Of a stretch of DNA of 64,000 nucleotides, positions 19,632 through 29,513 are shown one piece after another. Every line of letters begins with the position of its first letter. Position 1 is the first letter of the stretch. Under the pieces are notes generated by a model. It saw only the letters and a list, made by a program, of their open reading frames with translations. It made no database searches and was not told the origin of the DNA. This stretch comes from Bacteroidales bacterium (GTDB lineage: Bacteria > Bacteroidota > Bacteroidia > Bacteroidales > Marinilabiliaceae). The translations under genes and the position numbers were made by a program. The stretch covers positions 21,537 to 85,536 of the forward strand of contig JAFPZF010000032.1 of the NCBI GenBank assembly GCA_017417385.1. The letters run 5' to 3'.

Positions 19632-20807
19632 TCAGCCTTCTACTATGTCCGCCGCGTCTCTCCCCTCGCGTATGAGGTCCGCCATCTTTATGTATCTGTC
19701 TGCCGTCGCTTCGAAGTATTTCTTGTATCCTTCGCAGAGGTAGTTCCTCCCGCCCTCCCCAAACCGTAGTCTTGGACATTCTCCGTGACACAGGAAGAGC
19801 CACCTGCACTCTTTGCACTCCTTCGGCAACCTCTCTGTCTTGAGCTTCATGAAGGCCGCTTGTTTCTCTCCATTGCACAGTGCCGTCAGAGTCTCCTGCC
19901 TGATGTTGCCGAGCTTGTACGGCTCAAAGACGAAGTGGTCGCAGCTATATACGTCACCGTCCGGCAGCAGTACTGCATTGTTTCCGCACGTCGCCGACAT
20001 CGAGCACAGTCCCGGCGTCACCCCCATCCAGTTGGCGAGCGTCGTGTCGAACATCTGGACGAAGTACTCCCCGACGTCTCTCCGGACCCATTCCTCAAAG
20101 ACTCCGATCAGGAAAGCTCCCCATTCCTCGGCTTCTATTGAGTAACTGGTCAGTTCTCCCTCCTTCTCCAGCCCGTGGCTCAGTCTCCCGTCACCCCTGA
20201 CTCTCTCGACGACTGGAGTGAACTGTATGTACTTGCAGCCTGTCTGGCGGAAGAAATCGTAGTACTCCGCCGGCCGCCCGACGTTGCTCTTGCTGATGAC
20301 GGACATGGCGTTCCACATGGCTCCATGTCTGTTCAGTCTCTCGATCCCCTTCATGACGAGGCTGTGCGAGCCTCCCCCTCCGACAGTCTTCCTGTACCTG
20401 TCGTGCATCTCCTCCGTACCGTCTATCGAGACCCCGACGAGCCACTCGTTTCTTGCGAAGAACTCTGCCGTCTCCTCCGTCACCAGTGTCCCGTTGGTCT
20501 GTATGCAGTTGTCTATCTTCCTTCCGCCTGCATACTTCTCTTCGAGGCTCACTACTTTTTCGAGGAACTTTATGTCTCTGAGTAGCGGCTCCCCGCCGTG
20601 CCACGTGAATAGGACGTATGGCAATGTCTGCCCCTCTATGAACTGTCTGACGTACATCTCCAGTATGTCGTCTGGCATTGTGTGTACTGTCTCAAGTGTT
20701 TTCTTCTCGAGATAGTAGCAGTATTCACATCGTAGGTTGCATTGTGCGCCGACTGGCTTCGCTGCTACGTAGTATGGTTTCGCAAATGGGTTTATTGCCG
20801 TCTCCAT
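19632..20807 (-). CDS. Anaerobic sulfatase-maturing enzyme (radical SAM/SPASM)
   Basis: 391 residues. CNLRCEYCYYLEK near residue 23 is the CxxxCxxC radical SAM cluster motif with the family-typical YYLEK; FTWHGGEPLL and QTNGTLV follow. The C-terminal half has the SPASM cysteines (CSMSATCGNNAVLLPDGDVY, then SCDHF, CKECRWLFLCHGECPR). Such enzymes oxidise a Cys or Ser of sulfatases to formylglycine without oxygen. No sulfatase gene is in this window, so the substrate must be encoded elsewhere. The start codon directly abuts the LD-carboxypeptidase stop, so it belongs to the same operon. A related radical SAM peptide modifier is the less likely alternative. Confidence 0.88.
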   Translation of the reverse strand: METAINPFAKPYYVAAKPVGAQCNLRCEYCYYLEKKTLETVHTMPDDILEMYVRQFIEGQTLPYVLFTWHGGEPLLRDIKFLEKVVSLEEKYAGGRKIDNCIQTNGTLVTEETAEFFARNEWLVGVSIDGTEEMHDRYRKTVGGGGSHSLVMKGIERLNRHGAMWNAMSVISKSNVGRPAEYYDFFRQTGCKYIQFTPVVERVRGDGRLSHGLEKEGELTSYSIEAEEWGAFLIGVFEEWVRRDVGEYFVQMFDTTLANWMGVTPGLCSMSATCGNNAVLLPDGDVYSCDHFVFEPYKLGNIRQETLTALCNGEKQAAFMKLKTERLPKECKECRWLFLCHGECPRLRFGEGGRNYLCEGYKKYFEATADRYIKMADLIREGRDAADIVEG

Positions 20808-20808
20808 C

Positions 20809-21699
20809 TCACGCGTCCTTCCCCATTCTCAGCCTTCCGCCCTCGTCCGTGACTGTCAAGTCGCACATCCCGCCGAGCAGTATCGGTTGGTTCTCGTCGT
20901 CCTCGTGCCCCGAGGGGAACCCCATCAGCACGGGGTAGTCATATTCCCTGACCGCTTCGGCTATTATCCCGTATGCGTCCTGTCCGAACTTCGTCATCCC
21001 GTCCTTCATGTCGGTCATCTGCCCGACGACGAGCCCCGCCAAGTCTTTCAGGACGCCCCCGAAGCGGAGGTTCTGCATCATCCTGTCTATGTGATACCTG
21101 TATTCGCTGACGTCCTCGATGAAGAGGATGTTGCCCTTCGTCTCTATCTCTGCCGGCGTCCCCCTGAGCGAGTAGAGTATCGACAGGTTTCCGCCGACGA
21201 TCTTTGCTCTCGCGTGGCCGTTTCTGCTGCCCTCGCCCCTCTTGCAAGTTTTCTCGATTGTTTCGCCTCGTAGTAGGGCGAATGTGTTCCTGACGTCCTC
21301 TGCCTGTGTCCTGTGTCTCGCTATGTGTTTCATCATGGGGCCGAGAACGCCCATTCCGCCTGCATTCACGGTCACTGCGTGTATCGCCGTTATGTCGCTG
21401 AATCCGACTATCATCTTCTTGTTCCGCCTGAGCAGGTCCAGATCCATCGTCTCGAGTGTCCTGACGGCTCCGTAGCCACCTCGGCTGCACCATATCACCT
21501 CCGTCTGCTCGTCTTTTATCGCCGTCTCGAGGTCGTTGGCTCGTATGCTGTCAGTCGCTGAGAACACACCTACGCCTTTGCCCCCGACGCCACTCGTCTT
21601 CTTGACGCTGTGGCCCTCTTTGAGGAGTGCTTCTATTCCTTCTTCTAAGTATTTCTCGTCTATTCTCCCTGATGGTGCTACTATCGTTATCTTCATCAC
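20809..21699 (-). CDS. ldcA: LD-carboxypeptidase, peptidase family S66
   Basis: 296 residues, the usual length. The nucleophile serine lies in MIVGFSDITAIH (near residue 118), the catalytic Glu in LFIEDVSEYRYHIDRM (near 195) and the His in GFPSGHEDDENQP (near 268), so the Ser-Glu-His triad is complete. Cytoplasmic S66 enzymes remove the terminal D-Ala from recycled murein tetrapeptides; the MccF branch cleaves peptide antibiotics, and sequence by eye does not separate the two. No signal peptide is present. It sits between the kinase gene (stop at 21701) and the radical SAM gene (start at 20807) with almost no spacing, so all are cotranscribed. Confidence 0.88.
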   Translation of the reverse strand: MMKITIVAPSGRIDEKYLEEGIEALLKEGHSVKKTSGVGGKGVGVFSATDSIRANDLETAIKDEQTEVIWCSRGGYGAVRTLETMDLDLLRRNKKMIVGFSDITAIHAVTVNAGGMGVLGPMMKHIARHRTQAEDVRNTFALLRGETIEKTCKRGEGSRNGHARAKIVGGNLSILYSLRGTPAEIETKGNILFIEDVSEYRYHIDRMMQNLRFGGVLKDLAGLVVGQMTDMKDGMTKFGQDAYGIIAEAVREYDYPVLMGFPSGHEDDENQPILLGGMCDLTVTDEGGRLRMGKDA

Positions 21700-21700
21700 T

Positions 21701-24700
21701 CTATCTGATTTCTATCAGTCTTCTGAGCCTTTCGCTCAAGACGGTCACTTGTGTCGGGATTGATATGATGTCGTCCACACCAGCGGCGACAAGTGCCTGC
21801 CTGTCCTCTGGTGGATATGTCGCGTCGCATATTGCTACGACTCTGTGTATTGGCCCTCGTGCGTGGACGTTCTTTATCAGGATGTGCGCGACGTCCTGGC
21901 ACGCCCTCACGTCTATCACTGTCAGCCTCGGCCTCCGGTCTATCCATAGCGAGGTGAACGAGTTGCGCCCGCATCTCATCAGCTCGTGGTCCGGCAGGGC
22001 GCAGTAGAGGTCGGTCATCAGCGTCTCGTCGTGTGTGACGACGATGATGTTCTGGATGAAGTCGTCCTCCTTCGGCGTCTCCTGGATCGGGATCTGCAAC
22101 CAGAAGTGCGAGCCCTCGCCGATTTTCGACTCGACGAAAATGTCACCGCCTATCTGCTGCGCGAGTGTCTTGCATATCGGGAGTCCGAGTCCTATGCCGT
22201 CTCCACAGTTGTCAATCTTGACGAACATGTCGAAGATGTTCTCCGCGTCGGTCTTCTCGAGCCCCTTGCCCGTGTCCGAGACGTTTATTATCAGTAGCCC
22301 CTCCTCTGTCTGTGCCCAGACTCTGACGACTCCTGTCGTCGTGTTCCTGAAGGCGTTCAAGACGAGCTGCTTGATTATCTTAGATACCTTGTCCTTGTCG
22401 AGGTAGGTCTTCAGCCCCTCGGTCGACTTGTCCCTGTTGTAGACCAGCTGTACGTCGGCAGTCTCCTGGATGCGGAGGTTCTCACAGATGTTGTTGAGGA
22501 ACTCATCGACGACGACCATTGTGAGGTTCGAACCTCGCGGCCCACTGCTGAGCTGAGACATCTCGAGGATGCCGTCGACAAGTCTTATCAGCTGCTCGTT
22601 GTTGGCCCTGACGATCTGTGCGTAGCGCATCATCTCCTCGTCGTTGGCTCTCTGTGCTATGAGGTCGCTGAACCCGACTATGGCGTTGAGTGGAGTCCGC
22701 AGCTCGTGGCTGACGTTGTTGAGGAAGTTGGACTTCATGACGTCCATGCTCTCGGCCTTCTCCCTCGCCTTGACGAGGATGGCCTCCTTCGCCTTAGAGT
22801 CCGTGATGTCCATGGATATACCAGAGACCTTGCCGTCCTTGCTTCGCATGAAGTTGACGCTTATCCAGTGGAGCCCGTCGCTTTGTGTCACCTTCAGGTC
22901 GCGCCTGAAGGAGCTCACCTCGCCGCTCATCAGCTTTGTCAGGTCGATGTTGAAGGCCACCTTGTCGTCGACCGACACACCCGAATGTTCCATGAGGGCC
23001 ATTCTGGTCTCTGCGTCGGTAGATATCGCCAGGTTCTTGCGCCACTGGTCCGAGTAGAATATCGTCTTGTCGAACTGGCACACGCCTATCTTCGCGAAGT
23101 TGCCTATCTCCTTGAAGAACATGTTGAAAGTGTCGATCCTCTGCCTCTGGACCATAGTGATCGTCGTGTCGAGGAGGACGGCGAGCATACCAGACACGTG
23201 TCCGTTAGTGTAGAGCTTGCAGTACCTCATCGTCAGTTCGATGGCGTCAGTCCTCTTTGTCGGGAATAAACCGCTCTCTTGTATCTTCTTGAAGTCGCAG
23301 ATGGCGGTGAAGTGGGCGTTGTCTTGTGTCCTGATCATCATCTTCTGCTTCTCAGACGTGACTGGGCTGTCGAATATGTTGATGCCGTAGAGGTCTTCTC
23401 TCCGTCGGAGACCGAGGATCTCGGCAGTCTTCTCGTTGGCGTAGGTTATAGTTCCATCAGGGTTGACGAAGTAGATGATGGCTGGTATCCTGTTGTATAT
23501 CGAGTCGTTCCACTCTGCCTGTCTCTTCTCCTCGGCGACTCTCTTGACTTCGTCGCCGACGTCGTTGGTGACTGCGACTATCGTCTGTGCCTGTCCGCCC
23601 TGAGTCTTCTTGGAACATCTCATCGTCAGGTCATACCACCTGTAGTCGTCACCCTCGTTCTCTTTCATCCTGAGGCGCATCTGCATGTCGTCTCTGTTGC
23701 CTGCTGTCATCTCCCTGAACAGCTCGTCGAAGAGACCGATGTCGCGTCTGTGGATATGGAGGTCGTAGGGGACCTCGACCGAGTGTCCGTCCGAGCCGTA
23801 GACGTATCTACGCTTCGCCTCCATCTCGTAGTACCAGATGCTGAGGTTGCCTGCTTTGCATGCGACGTTTGTCATCTGGATCTGTCTGTGGAGACGATCG
23901 TTGACGGCACTCTGAGCGACGAAGACGCTGAGGGTCTCCGTCATCATGTGCAACCAGCCCTTGTCGCCCTCTGTCCAGTTCCTGCCTGTATCAGATGCGA
24001 AGGTGACCAGTCCCCATGCAAGGTCTGTGTTGTTCTTGCGTATCGCCTCTGCCATAGCTGCGTTGCAGCCGATGACTTTCAGATGATTGACGTCTTCTCT
24101 CCATTCGCCTTCGAGCTCTGTGATGTTGTTCATCAGCTTGAGGCCATGCCCGTCGCAGATGTGAGAGAACAGTGTCGAGTTCCATTGACGCCCTATCCTG
24201 CTTGAGATTTCCTCTTTGTCTAGACCACTCTCGCCCTCCGAGGCTATGCAGCAGAAGAGGTTGCCGCTGAGTCTCTGCCATACCGACATCTGCATGCCTG
24301 TCGGCAGCTGGTCCTTGAATGTCTTGAGGAGTTCTGGTATCTGTTCGTAGAGGCTTTGCTCTGTGTGGCCTATGCGTCGGAGTGTGTCGATGAAGCGGTC
24401 GTTGAGAGAGGCTTTCGTCTTTTTGAACGACGTGCTCTCTGCCTCGAAACTTCCCGAGACCTGTGCCGTCCCGACTGCATGGAGGACGCCTCTTTCGTCT
24501 GTATACGTCTTGTTTCTGTAGAAGTCGATAGTATAGACGGTGTTGCCGATCTGAGTGCGCAGGGCCCAAGTCTTCTGGTGCTGGTGGATAGGCGAGAGGA
24601 GGAAGTTGGCGTCGTCCTTCGAGACGAAGCCTTTGATGATTTCGCTGCCTAGTTTACACGTGTCCAGTTTCAGGAAGTCCCTAAAATTCTCGCTTATCGT

Positions 24701-24781
24701 ATACTCTCTCTCGGCGGAGGCGTCCCAGAAGAACACCCCGCACTCTGCCATGCGTCTGAATATCTCCGAACTATGCGACAT
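21701..24781 (-). CDS. Soluble PAS/GAF hybrid histidine kinase with degenerate receiver
   Basis: 1026 residues without signal peptide or membrane helix, so it senses something in the cytoplasm. Order: PAS-like N-terminus, GAF-like region (about 125-300), PAS-like units (about 310-420, 435-545 with IIYFVNPDGTITYANEK, and 555-665), HisKA with NVSHELRTPLNAIVGFSD (His near 691), HATPase with N-box VLNAFRN, G1 SDTGKGL and G2 GDGIGLGLPI (about 770-900), then a receiver-like end (about 905-1026). The receiver keeps an Asp at the phosphorylation position (LTVIDVR) but has one acid instead of two at the start (VVTHDE) and IPTQ where the invariant Lys-Pro should be, so it is probably not a normal phosphoacceptor. 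First gene of the operon with ldcA, anSME and cstA. Confidence 0.9.
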   Translation of the reverse strand: MSHSSEIFRRMAECGVFFWDASAEREYTISENFRDFLKLDTCKLGSEIIKGFVSKDDANFLLSPIHQHQKTWALRTQIGNTVYTIDFYRNKTYTDERGVLHAVGTAQVSGSFEAESTSFKKTKASLNDRFIDTLRRIGHTEQSLYEQIPELLKTFKDQLPTGMQMSVWQRLSGNLFCCIASEGESGLDKEEISSRIGRQWNSTLFSHICDGHGLKLMNNITELEGEWREDVNHLKVIGCNAAMAEAIRKNNTDLAWGLVTFASDTGRNWTEGDKGWLHMMTETLSVFVAQSAVNDRLHRQIQMTNVACKAGNLSIWYYEMEAKRRYVYGSDGHSVEVPYDLHIHRRDIGLFDELFREMTAGNRDDMQMRLRMKENEGDDYRWYDLTMRCSKKTQGGQAQTIVAVTNDVGDEVKRVAEEKRQAEWNDSIYNRIPAIIYFVNPDGTITYANEKTAEILGLRRREDLYGINIFDSPVTSEKQKMMIRTQDNAHFTAICDFKKIQESGLFPTKRTDAIELTMRYCKLYTNGHVSGMLAVLLDTTITMVQRQRIDTFNMFFKEIGNFAKIGVCQFDKTIFYSDQWRKNLAISTDAETRMALMEHSGVSVDDKVAFNIDLTKLMSGEVSSFRRDLKVTQSDGLHWISVNFMRSKDGKVSGISMDITDSKAKEAILVKAREKAESMDVMKSNFLNNVSHELRTPLNAIVGFSDLIAQRANDEEMMRYAQIVRANNEQLIRLVDGILEMSQLSSGPRGSNLTMVVVDEFLNNICENLRIQETADVQLVYNRDKSTEGLKTYLDKDKVSKIIKQLVLNAFRNTTTGVVRVWAQTEEGLLIINVSDTGKGLEKTDAENIFDMFVKIDNCGDGIGLGLPICKTLAQQIGGDIFVESKIGEGSHFWLQIPIQETPKEDDFIQNIIVVTHDETLMTDLYCALPDHELMRCGRNSFTSLWIDRRPRLTVIDVRACQDVAHILIKNVHARGPIHRVVAICDATYPPEDRQALVAAGVDDIISIPTQVTVLSERLRRLIEIR

Positions 24782-24902
24782 AAACCTACGTTTCGTGTCC
24801 CTAAAATTATAAAAAAATCTTAAATCCTATTCTTTTCTCATGTCATTTATTTGTCTCTTTACGCTATTCACCTACCTTTTGTTTGAGATAGGTGTAAAAA
24901 GA

Positions 24903-24942
24903 CGATGTCCACGACGCCGGGTTGACGGCTTCGTGGACATCG
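24903..24942 (-). terminator. Terminator after atpC
   Basis: A 16-base stem with one mismatch (CGATGTCCACGACGCC / GGCTTCGTGGACATCG) followed on the minus strand by CTTTTT. It ends the atpD-atpC transcript 19 bases after the atpC stop. Confidence 0.85.
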
Positions 24943-24960
24943 CATAAGTCTCTGTAACTG

Positions 24961-25211
24961 CTAAGAGTTCAGGAGAATAGTGACCTTGTTGTCGTCACAT
25001 TCGACGTAGCCAGACTTGCACGGGAATGCTATCTCCTCCTGTCCCTGTGGTTTGACCCTTATGCTCCCCTCTGTGAGCGAGGAAATGATAGGTGCATGTC
25101 CGCTCAGAATGGCGAATCGTCCTTGCTTGCCGGGCATCTCGACCATCTCTATCTCGCCCGAGAACATTATGCTCTCCGGCGATACAATCTCAAGGCACAG
25201 GTTCTCTTTCA

Positions 25212-25212
<1 letters not shown>
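24961..25212 (-). CDS. atpC: F-type ATP synthase epsilon subunit (short form)
   Basis: 83 residues. CLEIVSPESIMFSGEIEMVE, MPGKQGRFAILSGHAPII and KSGYVECDDNKVTILLN are the epsilon beta-sandwich. The C-terminal helical hairpin of longer epsilon subunits is absent, as is common in Bacteroidales. The subunit belongs to the F1 central stalk with gamma. The atpD stop and atpC start overlap in TAATG, so the two are translationally coupled. No other ATP synthase gene follows; a strong terminator comes 19 bases later. Confidence 0.92.
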
Positions 25213-26768
<1,556 letters not shown>

Positions 26769-26782
26769 TTAGGGCGTCTGTC

Positions 26783-27757
26783 CTACTTCTTTCTCTTGAA
26801 GAGTTTCTGTGCGTTGTCGATGAATGCCCTCTTGCCTTCGGCGGGGATCTCCATCTCTCTCAGTTTAGACATCGCCTGAGAGAACAACTGCTCGATTTTC
26901 TCCTCCGTTGCCTTTCTTGCTCCGGTCTGCTCGAATAGTGCCCTGACGCCCGCTATCTTCTCCTCTCTGATTGGGTCCTTGAGGCTCATCCACTGGGCGA
27001 GGTCTCGCCTCTGCTGTGTGTCACCCCTTTCGAGTGCCGAGATGAGGAGGTACGTCTTCTTGTTCGTCATGATGTCTCCTCCGATTGCCTTGCCGAAGGT
27101 CTCCTCGTCGCCGAAGGTGTCGAGGAGGTCGTCCTGGATCTGGAAGGCGAGACCGATGAGGATGCCATATTCATAGAGTGCCTCGATGTCCGCTGCTGTC
27201 GCGCCACCAATGAGGGCTCCCATCTTGAGGGCTCCAGCAATGAGGACTGCCGTCTTGAGCCTTATCATCTCGAGATATTCGTCGGTGGTGACGTCGGTAC
27301 GGGTCTCGAAGTCCATGTCGAGCTGCTGGCCTTCGCAGACTTCAGCCGCGACCTTGTTGAACGTCTCGTCTACGAGGGCAAAGGAGGGTGAGTCCGTCAT
27401 GCCAAGGAGTCGGTATGACTCTATGAGCATTGCGTCTCCACTGAGTATGGCGGCGTTGATGCCGTACTTGGCGACGACCGTAGGCTTGCCACGCCTGATG
27501 CCTGCCTTGTCCATGACGTCGTCGTGGAGGAGCGTGAAGTTGTGGAATACCTCTATGGCGAGAGCGCACCACTTGGCGTCCTCGTAGTCGTCTCTGAAGA
27601 GTGCACAAGCTGCGAGGCAGAGCGTCGGTCTGAGACGTTTGCCTCCGAGCGACATCGAGTAGCCTACTGGCTCGTACAGGTTCTTCGGCTCGCGGCTGTA
27701 GTCGAGCTCCGAGAGCCACCTCTCAATGTCTTTCCCTATATTCTCTATTGAAATCAT
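26783..27757 (-). CDS. Polyprenyl diphosphate synthase
   Basis: 324 residues of the trans-isoprenyl diphosphate synthase family. The first Asp-rich motif is LLHDDVMDKAGIRRGKPT (near 78-95), the second FQIQDDLLDTFGDEETFGK (near 208-226); GGKRLRPTL near the N-terminus binds the allylic/IPP phosphates. It makes farnesyl, geranylgeranyl or a longer prenyl diphosphate for quinones and lipid carriers; bulky residues that set chain length cannot be judged here. It lies 65 bases upstream of atpD on the same strand; whether the two share a transcript is unclear. A TATCTTTG box at 27765-27772 leaves almost no leader. Confidence 0.9.
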   Translation of the reverse strand: MISIENIGKDIERWLSELDYSREPKNLYEPVGYSMSLGGKRLRPTLCLAACALFRDDYEDAKWCALAIEVFHNFTLLHDDVMDKAGIRRGKPTVVAKYGINAAILSGDAMLIESYRLLGMTDSPSFALVDETFNKVAAEVCEGQQLDMDFETRTDVTTDEYLEMIRLKTAVLIAGALKMGALIGGATAADIEALYEYGILIGLAFQIQDDLLDTFGDEETFGKAIGGDIMTNKKTYLLISALERGDTQQRRDLAQWMSLKDPIREEKIAGVRALFEQTGARKATEEKIEQLFSQAMSKLREMEIPAEGKRAFIDNAQKLFKRKK

Positions 27758-27764
27758 TTAACTT

Positions 27765-27772
27765 CAAAGATA
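27765..27772 (-). promoter_or_regulatory. Candidate -7 box for the polyprenyl synthase gene
   Basis: TATCTTTG on the minus strand is a full TAnnTTTG match. It ends only 8 bases before the ATG at 27757, so the transcript would be nearly leaderless if both calls are right. Confidence 0.45.
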
Positions 27773-27872
27773 CGAAATAATTCTTACGCTGCAAGCGAGC
27801 GGAGATAAATTCCGATTGTTTTTCGTCTTGAGTGGAGGTTCGGGGTGGGGAGGTTTGCTGGTGGGGAGGCAA

Positions 27873-27901
27873 GAAAAAAGGCAGGTGAAACTTCACCTGC
27901 C
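27873..27901 (-). terminator. Terminator after tRNA-Pro
   Basis: A perfect 10-base stem (GGCAGGTGAA / TTCACCTGCC) around a 2-base loop plus A6 on the plus strand, giving TTTTTT after the hairpin on the minus strand. Confidence 0.85.
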
Positions 27902-27903
27902 TG

Positions 27904-27976
27904 TCGGGATTAGGCGACTCGAACGCCCGACCCCTACGTCCCGAACGTAGTGCGCTACCAACTGCGCTAAATCCCG
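27904..27976 (-). tRNA. tRNA-Pro, anticodon CGG
   Basis: The minus strand folds into a full cloverleaf: acceptor CGGGATT/AATCCCG with discriminator A, a D arm with GTTGGTAGC, anticodon stem CTACG/CGTAG around loop TTCGGGA (anticodon CGG, reading CCG), and T loop GTTCGAGTC. No CCA is encoded after the discriminator. A terminator lies directly downstream. Confidence 0.95.
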
Positions 27977-28146
27977 ATTGATTTCGACGACAAAATTATA
28001 AAATTTCCGAATACGTTCTCACTCTGAGGCATCTTTTTTTCTGCTAAAAAGAGAATAATGTTTTAAAAGGCTGGTTAAAAGGACCCGAGCACAATTTTTT
28101 TTTCAAAAAAATGAGGGTCAGTGTGATGCGTAAAGAGAAAAAATAT

Positions 28147-28154
28147 TATCTTTG
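28147..28154 (+). promoter_or_regulatory. Candidate -7 box for a small RNA
   Basis: TATCTTTG is a full match to TAnnTTTG on the plus strand. No protein-coding gene follows on this strand for almost 1.9 kb, only a strong terminator 92 bases later. Confidence 0.5.
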
Positions 28155-28160
28155 TGACGA

Positions 28161-28289
28161 ATATAGGGTGTCGAACCGCGAGGGTGGGGCACCACGGGGC
28201 AAAGGCTTCGTAGTATTTTTTGATTGTGATTTTTCTCATAGCGGTGAGAGGTCGGACAAGGCACTTGTACGACCTCTCTTCTTTTTTTG
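28161..28289 (+). ncRNA. Candidate small RNA of about 130 bases
   Basis: The stretch lies between a consensus -7 box (28147-28154) and a strong terminator: stem GAGAGGTCG (28246-28254) with CGACCTCTC (28270-28278), an inner ACAAG/CTTGT stem, and a TTCTTTTTTT tail. The body has a GGTG/CACC mini-hairpin and G-rich then U-rich segments. Short reading frames on both strands here look random. I do not recognise the RNA; a 6S-type or other housekeeping RNA of Bacteroidota is one possibility, a regulatory RNA another. The exact 5' end is a guess. Confidence 0.45.
28246..28289 (+). terminator. Strong terminator of the small RNA unit
   Basis: A 9-base outer stem (GAGAGGTCG / CGACCTCTC), a G-A mismatch, a 5-base inner stem (ACAAG / CTTGT) and the tail TTCTTTTTTT. 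Confidence 0.8.
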
Positions 28290-28363
28290 TTGCAAATTCT
28301 ATGCCATAATTTAACAAAATGTGGGCTTAAATAATTGACTGAGAAGTCGATGGAAATGTCAAC

Positions 28364-29467
28364 CTATTGGTTGATAATGATTTCCGCAAGTGTCTTGTTC
28401 TCGCTGTTGACGAGAAGGTATCGGATGGATCTGTTTGTCTTGGTGCAGCAGTCGGCGAGACGCCTGAGCCCACTCTCGGATTGATAGCTGCTCTTGAGGT
28501 TCGCGGCGATGCCCTGCAGGTTCTCGGCAGATGGCTCTGTGGTCATTTGGACGGTGAATCTGAAAATCTGTTGGTTCATCTCGACATTGGTGATGGCAAT
28601 GCCGTCGGAAATTGTCATTGGTAACCGCGTGCGGGAGACGGCGACCTGATATTGCAGCGCCAGCTCCTCGTCGGAGAGTGGGTTGGTGCGGGCTGCATCG
28701 ACGTCGTCCGGCGAGACGTCGACGACGGCAATGCGTGTCGTCTCCTCCTCCTCGATACGGAGTCGGAGATTGCGCCCGGTGTCGAAGCAGTTCTCGGAGA
28801 GCGACTTGAACAGTCGGTCGTTGCAGATGCCGCTGATGAGCTTGCGCTTGTAGTCCTCGCCGAGGATGCGGAGTGCGACGAAGACGTCTTCGTCCTCGCT
28901 GAAGTCGGCGGATAACTTGACGACACCGAAGAGGATGTCGTTGTTCATCCCGACAAAGGTCAGTTGGCACCCGTCTGCGAGTTTCTTCGGCAGTGACTTG
29001 TTGAGAAGCCACATCTTGAAGCCGAGGAAGTCGTCCTTGGCTTTGGTCTGCGACTTGCCGTTCTTGAGCTCGGCCTCGACTTCCTTGACTTGGAAGGTTA
29101 CGACTTTGCGCTCTGTGCCCTGCGAGAATACGGCTCGGAGTCCCATGTTGCTTTTGACGGCGACCTTGATCATCTTGCGCCACTCCTCGTCGGCGAGGAC
29201 GGCGTTGATGGCGGCACGCCTGAGGACGCGGTCGTTGACGTTCTGGAGGGAGAAGCCGTCGAGGAGCTGGTAGTTCATCTCGAGGAACTCGTCGGCTGCC
29301 GTTATCTGGCTGAGGATGAATCCGTCAGTCAGTGGGAGTGGGCATTGCCGTTGGAGGACATCGACCACGTCAACTATGGCGCTGCGCTGTCTTGTCGCCG
29401 CGGTGGACGAAGAGAGGCAGAACCAAAGGGCGAGGAATAGATATATGTACCTTATATATATATACAT
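28364..29467 (-). CDS. Exported protein of unknown function with three tandem repeats
   Basis: 367 residues. The N-terminus (MYIYIRYIYLFLALWFCLSS) looks like a signal peptide. I do not recognise the family. The mature part seems to consist of three copies of one unit of about 90-110 residues, marked by LPLTDGFILSQITAADEFLEM (near 43, one residue shortened in this listing: LPLTDGF...), LPKKLADGCQLTFVGMNND (near 154) and LPMTISDGIAITNVEMNQQ (near 285), each followed by a beta/alpha stretch. The codons right after the ATG are a (TA)6 tract (29453-29464). It follows the FabZ-like gene after 46 bases and is probably cotranscribed with it. A 274-residue overlapping frame is a shadow. Confidence 0.75.
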   Translation of the reverse strand: MYIYIRYIYLFLALWFCLSSSTAATRQRSAIVDVVDVLQRQCPLPLTDGFILSQITAADEFLEMNYQLLDGFSLQNVNDRVLRRAAINAVLADEEWRKMIKVAVKSNMGLRAVFSQGTERKVVTFQVKEVEAELKNGKSQTKAKDDFLGFKMWLLNKSLPKKLADGCQLTFVGMNNDILFGVVKLSADFSEDEDVFVALRILGEDYKRKLISGICNDRLFKSLSENCFDTGRNLRLRIEEEETTRIAVVDVSPDDVDAARTNPLSDEELALQYQVAVSRTRLPMTISDGIAITNVEMNQQIFRFTVQMTTEPSAENLQGIAANLKSSYQSESGLRRLADCCTKTNRSIRYLLVNSENKTLAEIIINQ

Positions 29468-29513
29468 TATGGGGTATAGCGGTTTTGGGGGGAGGGTGGG
29501 GGGAAGATTGGCG

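Noticed and set aside
28075..28317. Short frames on both strands at the small RNA locus
   Set aside because: They overlap each other and the terminator hairpin, and look random in composition.
28364..28381. Aryl polyene biosynthesis cluster around the FabZ-like gene
   Set aside because: No ketosynthase, acyl carrier protein, ammonia lyase or acyltransferase gene is nearby; only one hotdog protein hints at it.
28359..29183. 274-codon frame overlapping the three-repeat protein gene
   Set aside because: Arg/Gln-rich shadow; the other frame has a signal peptide, internal repeats and a promoter arrangement.
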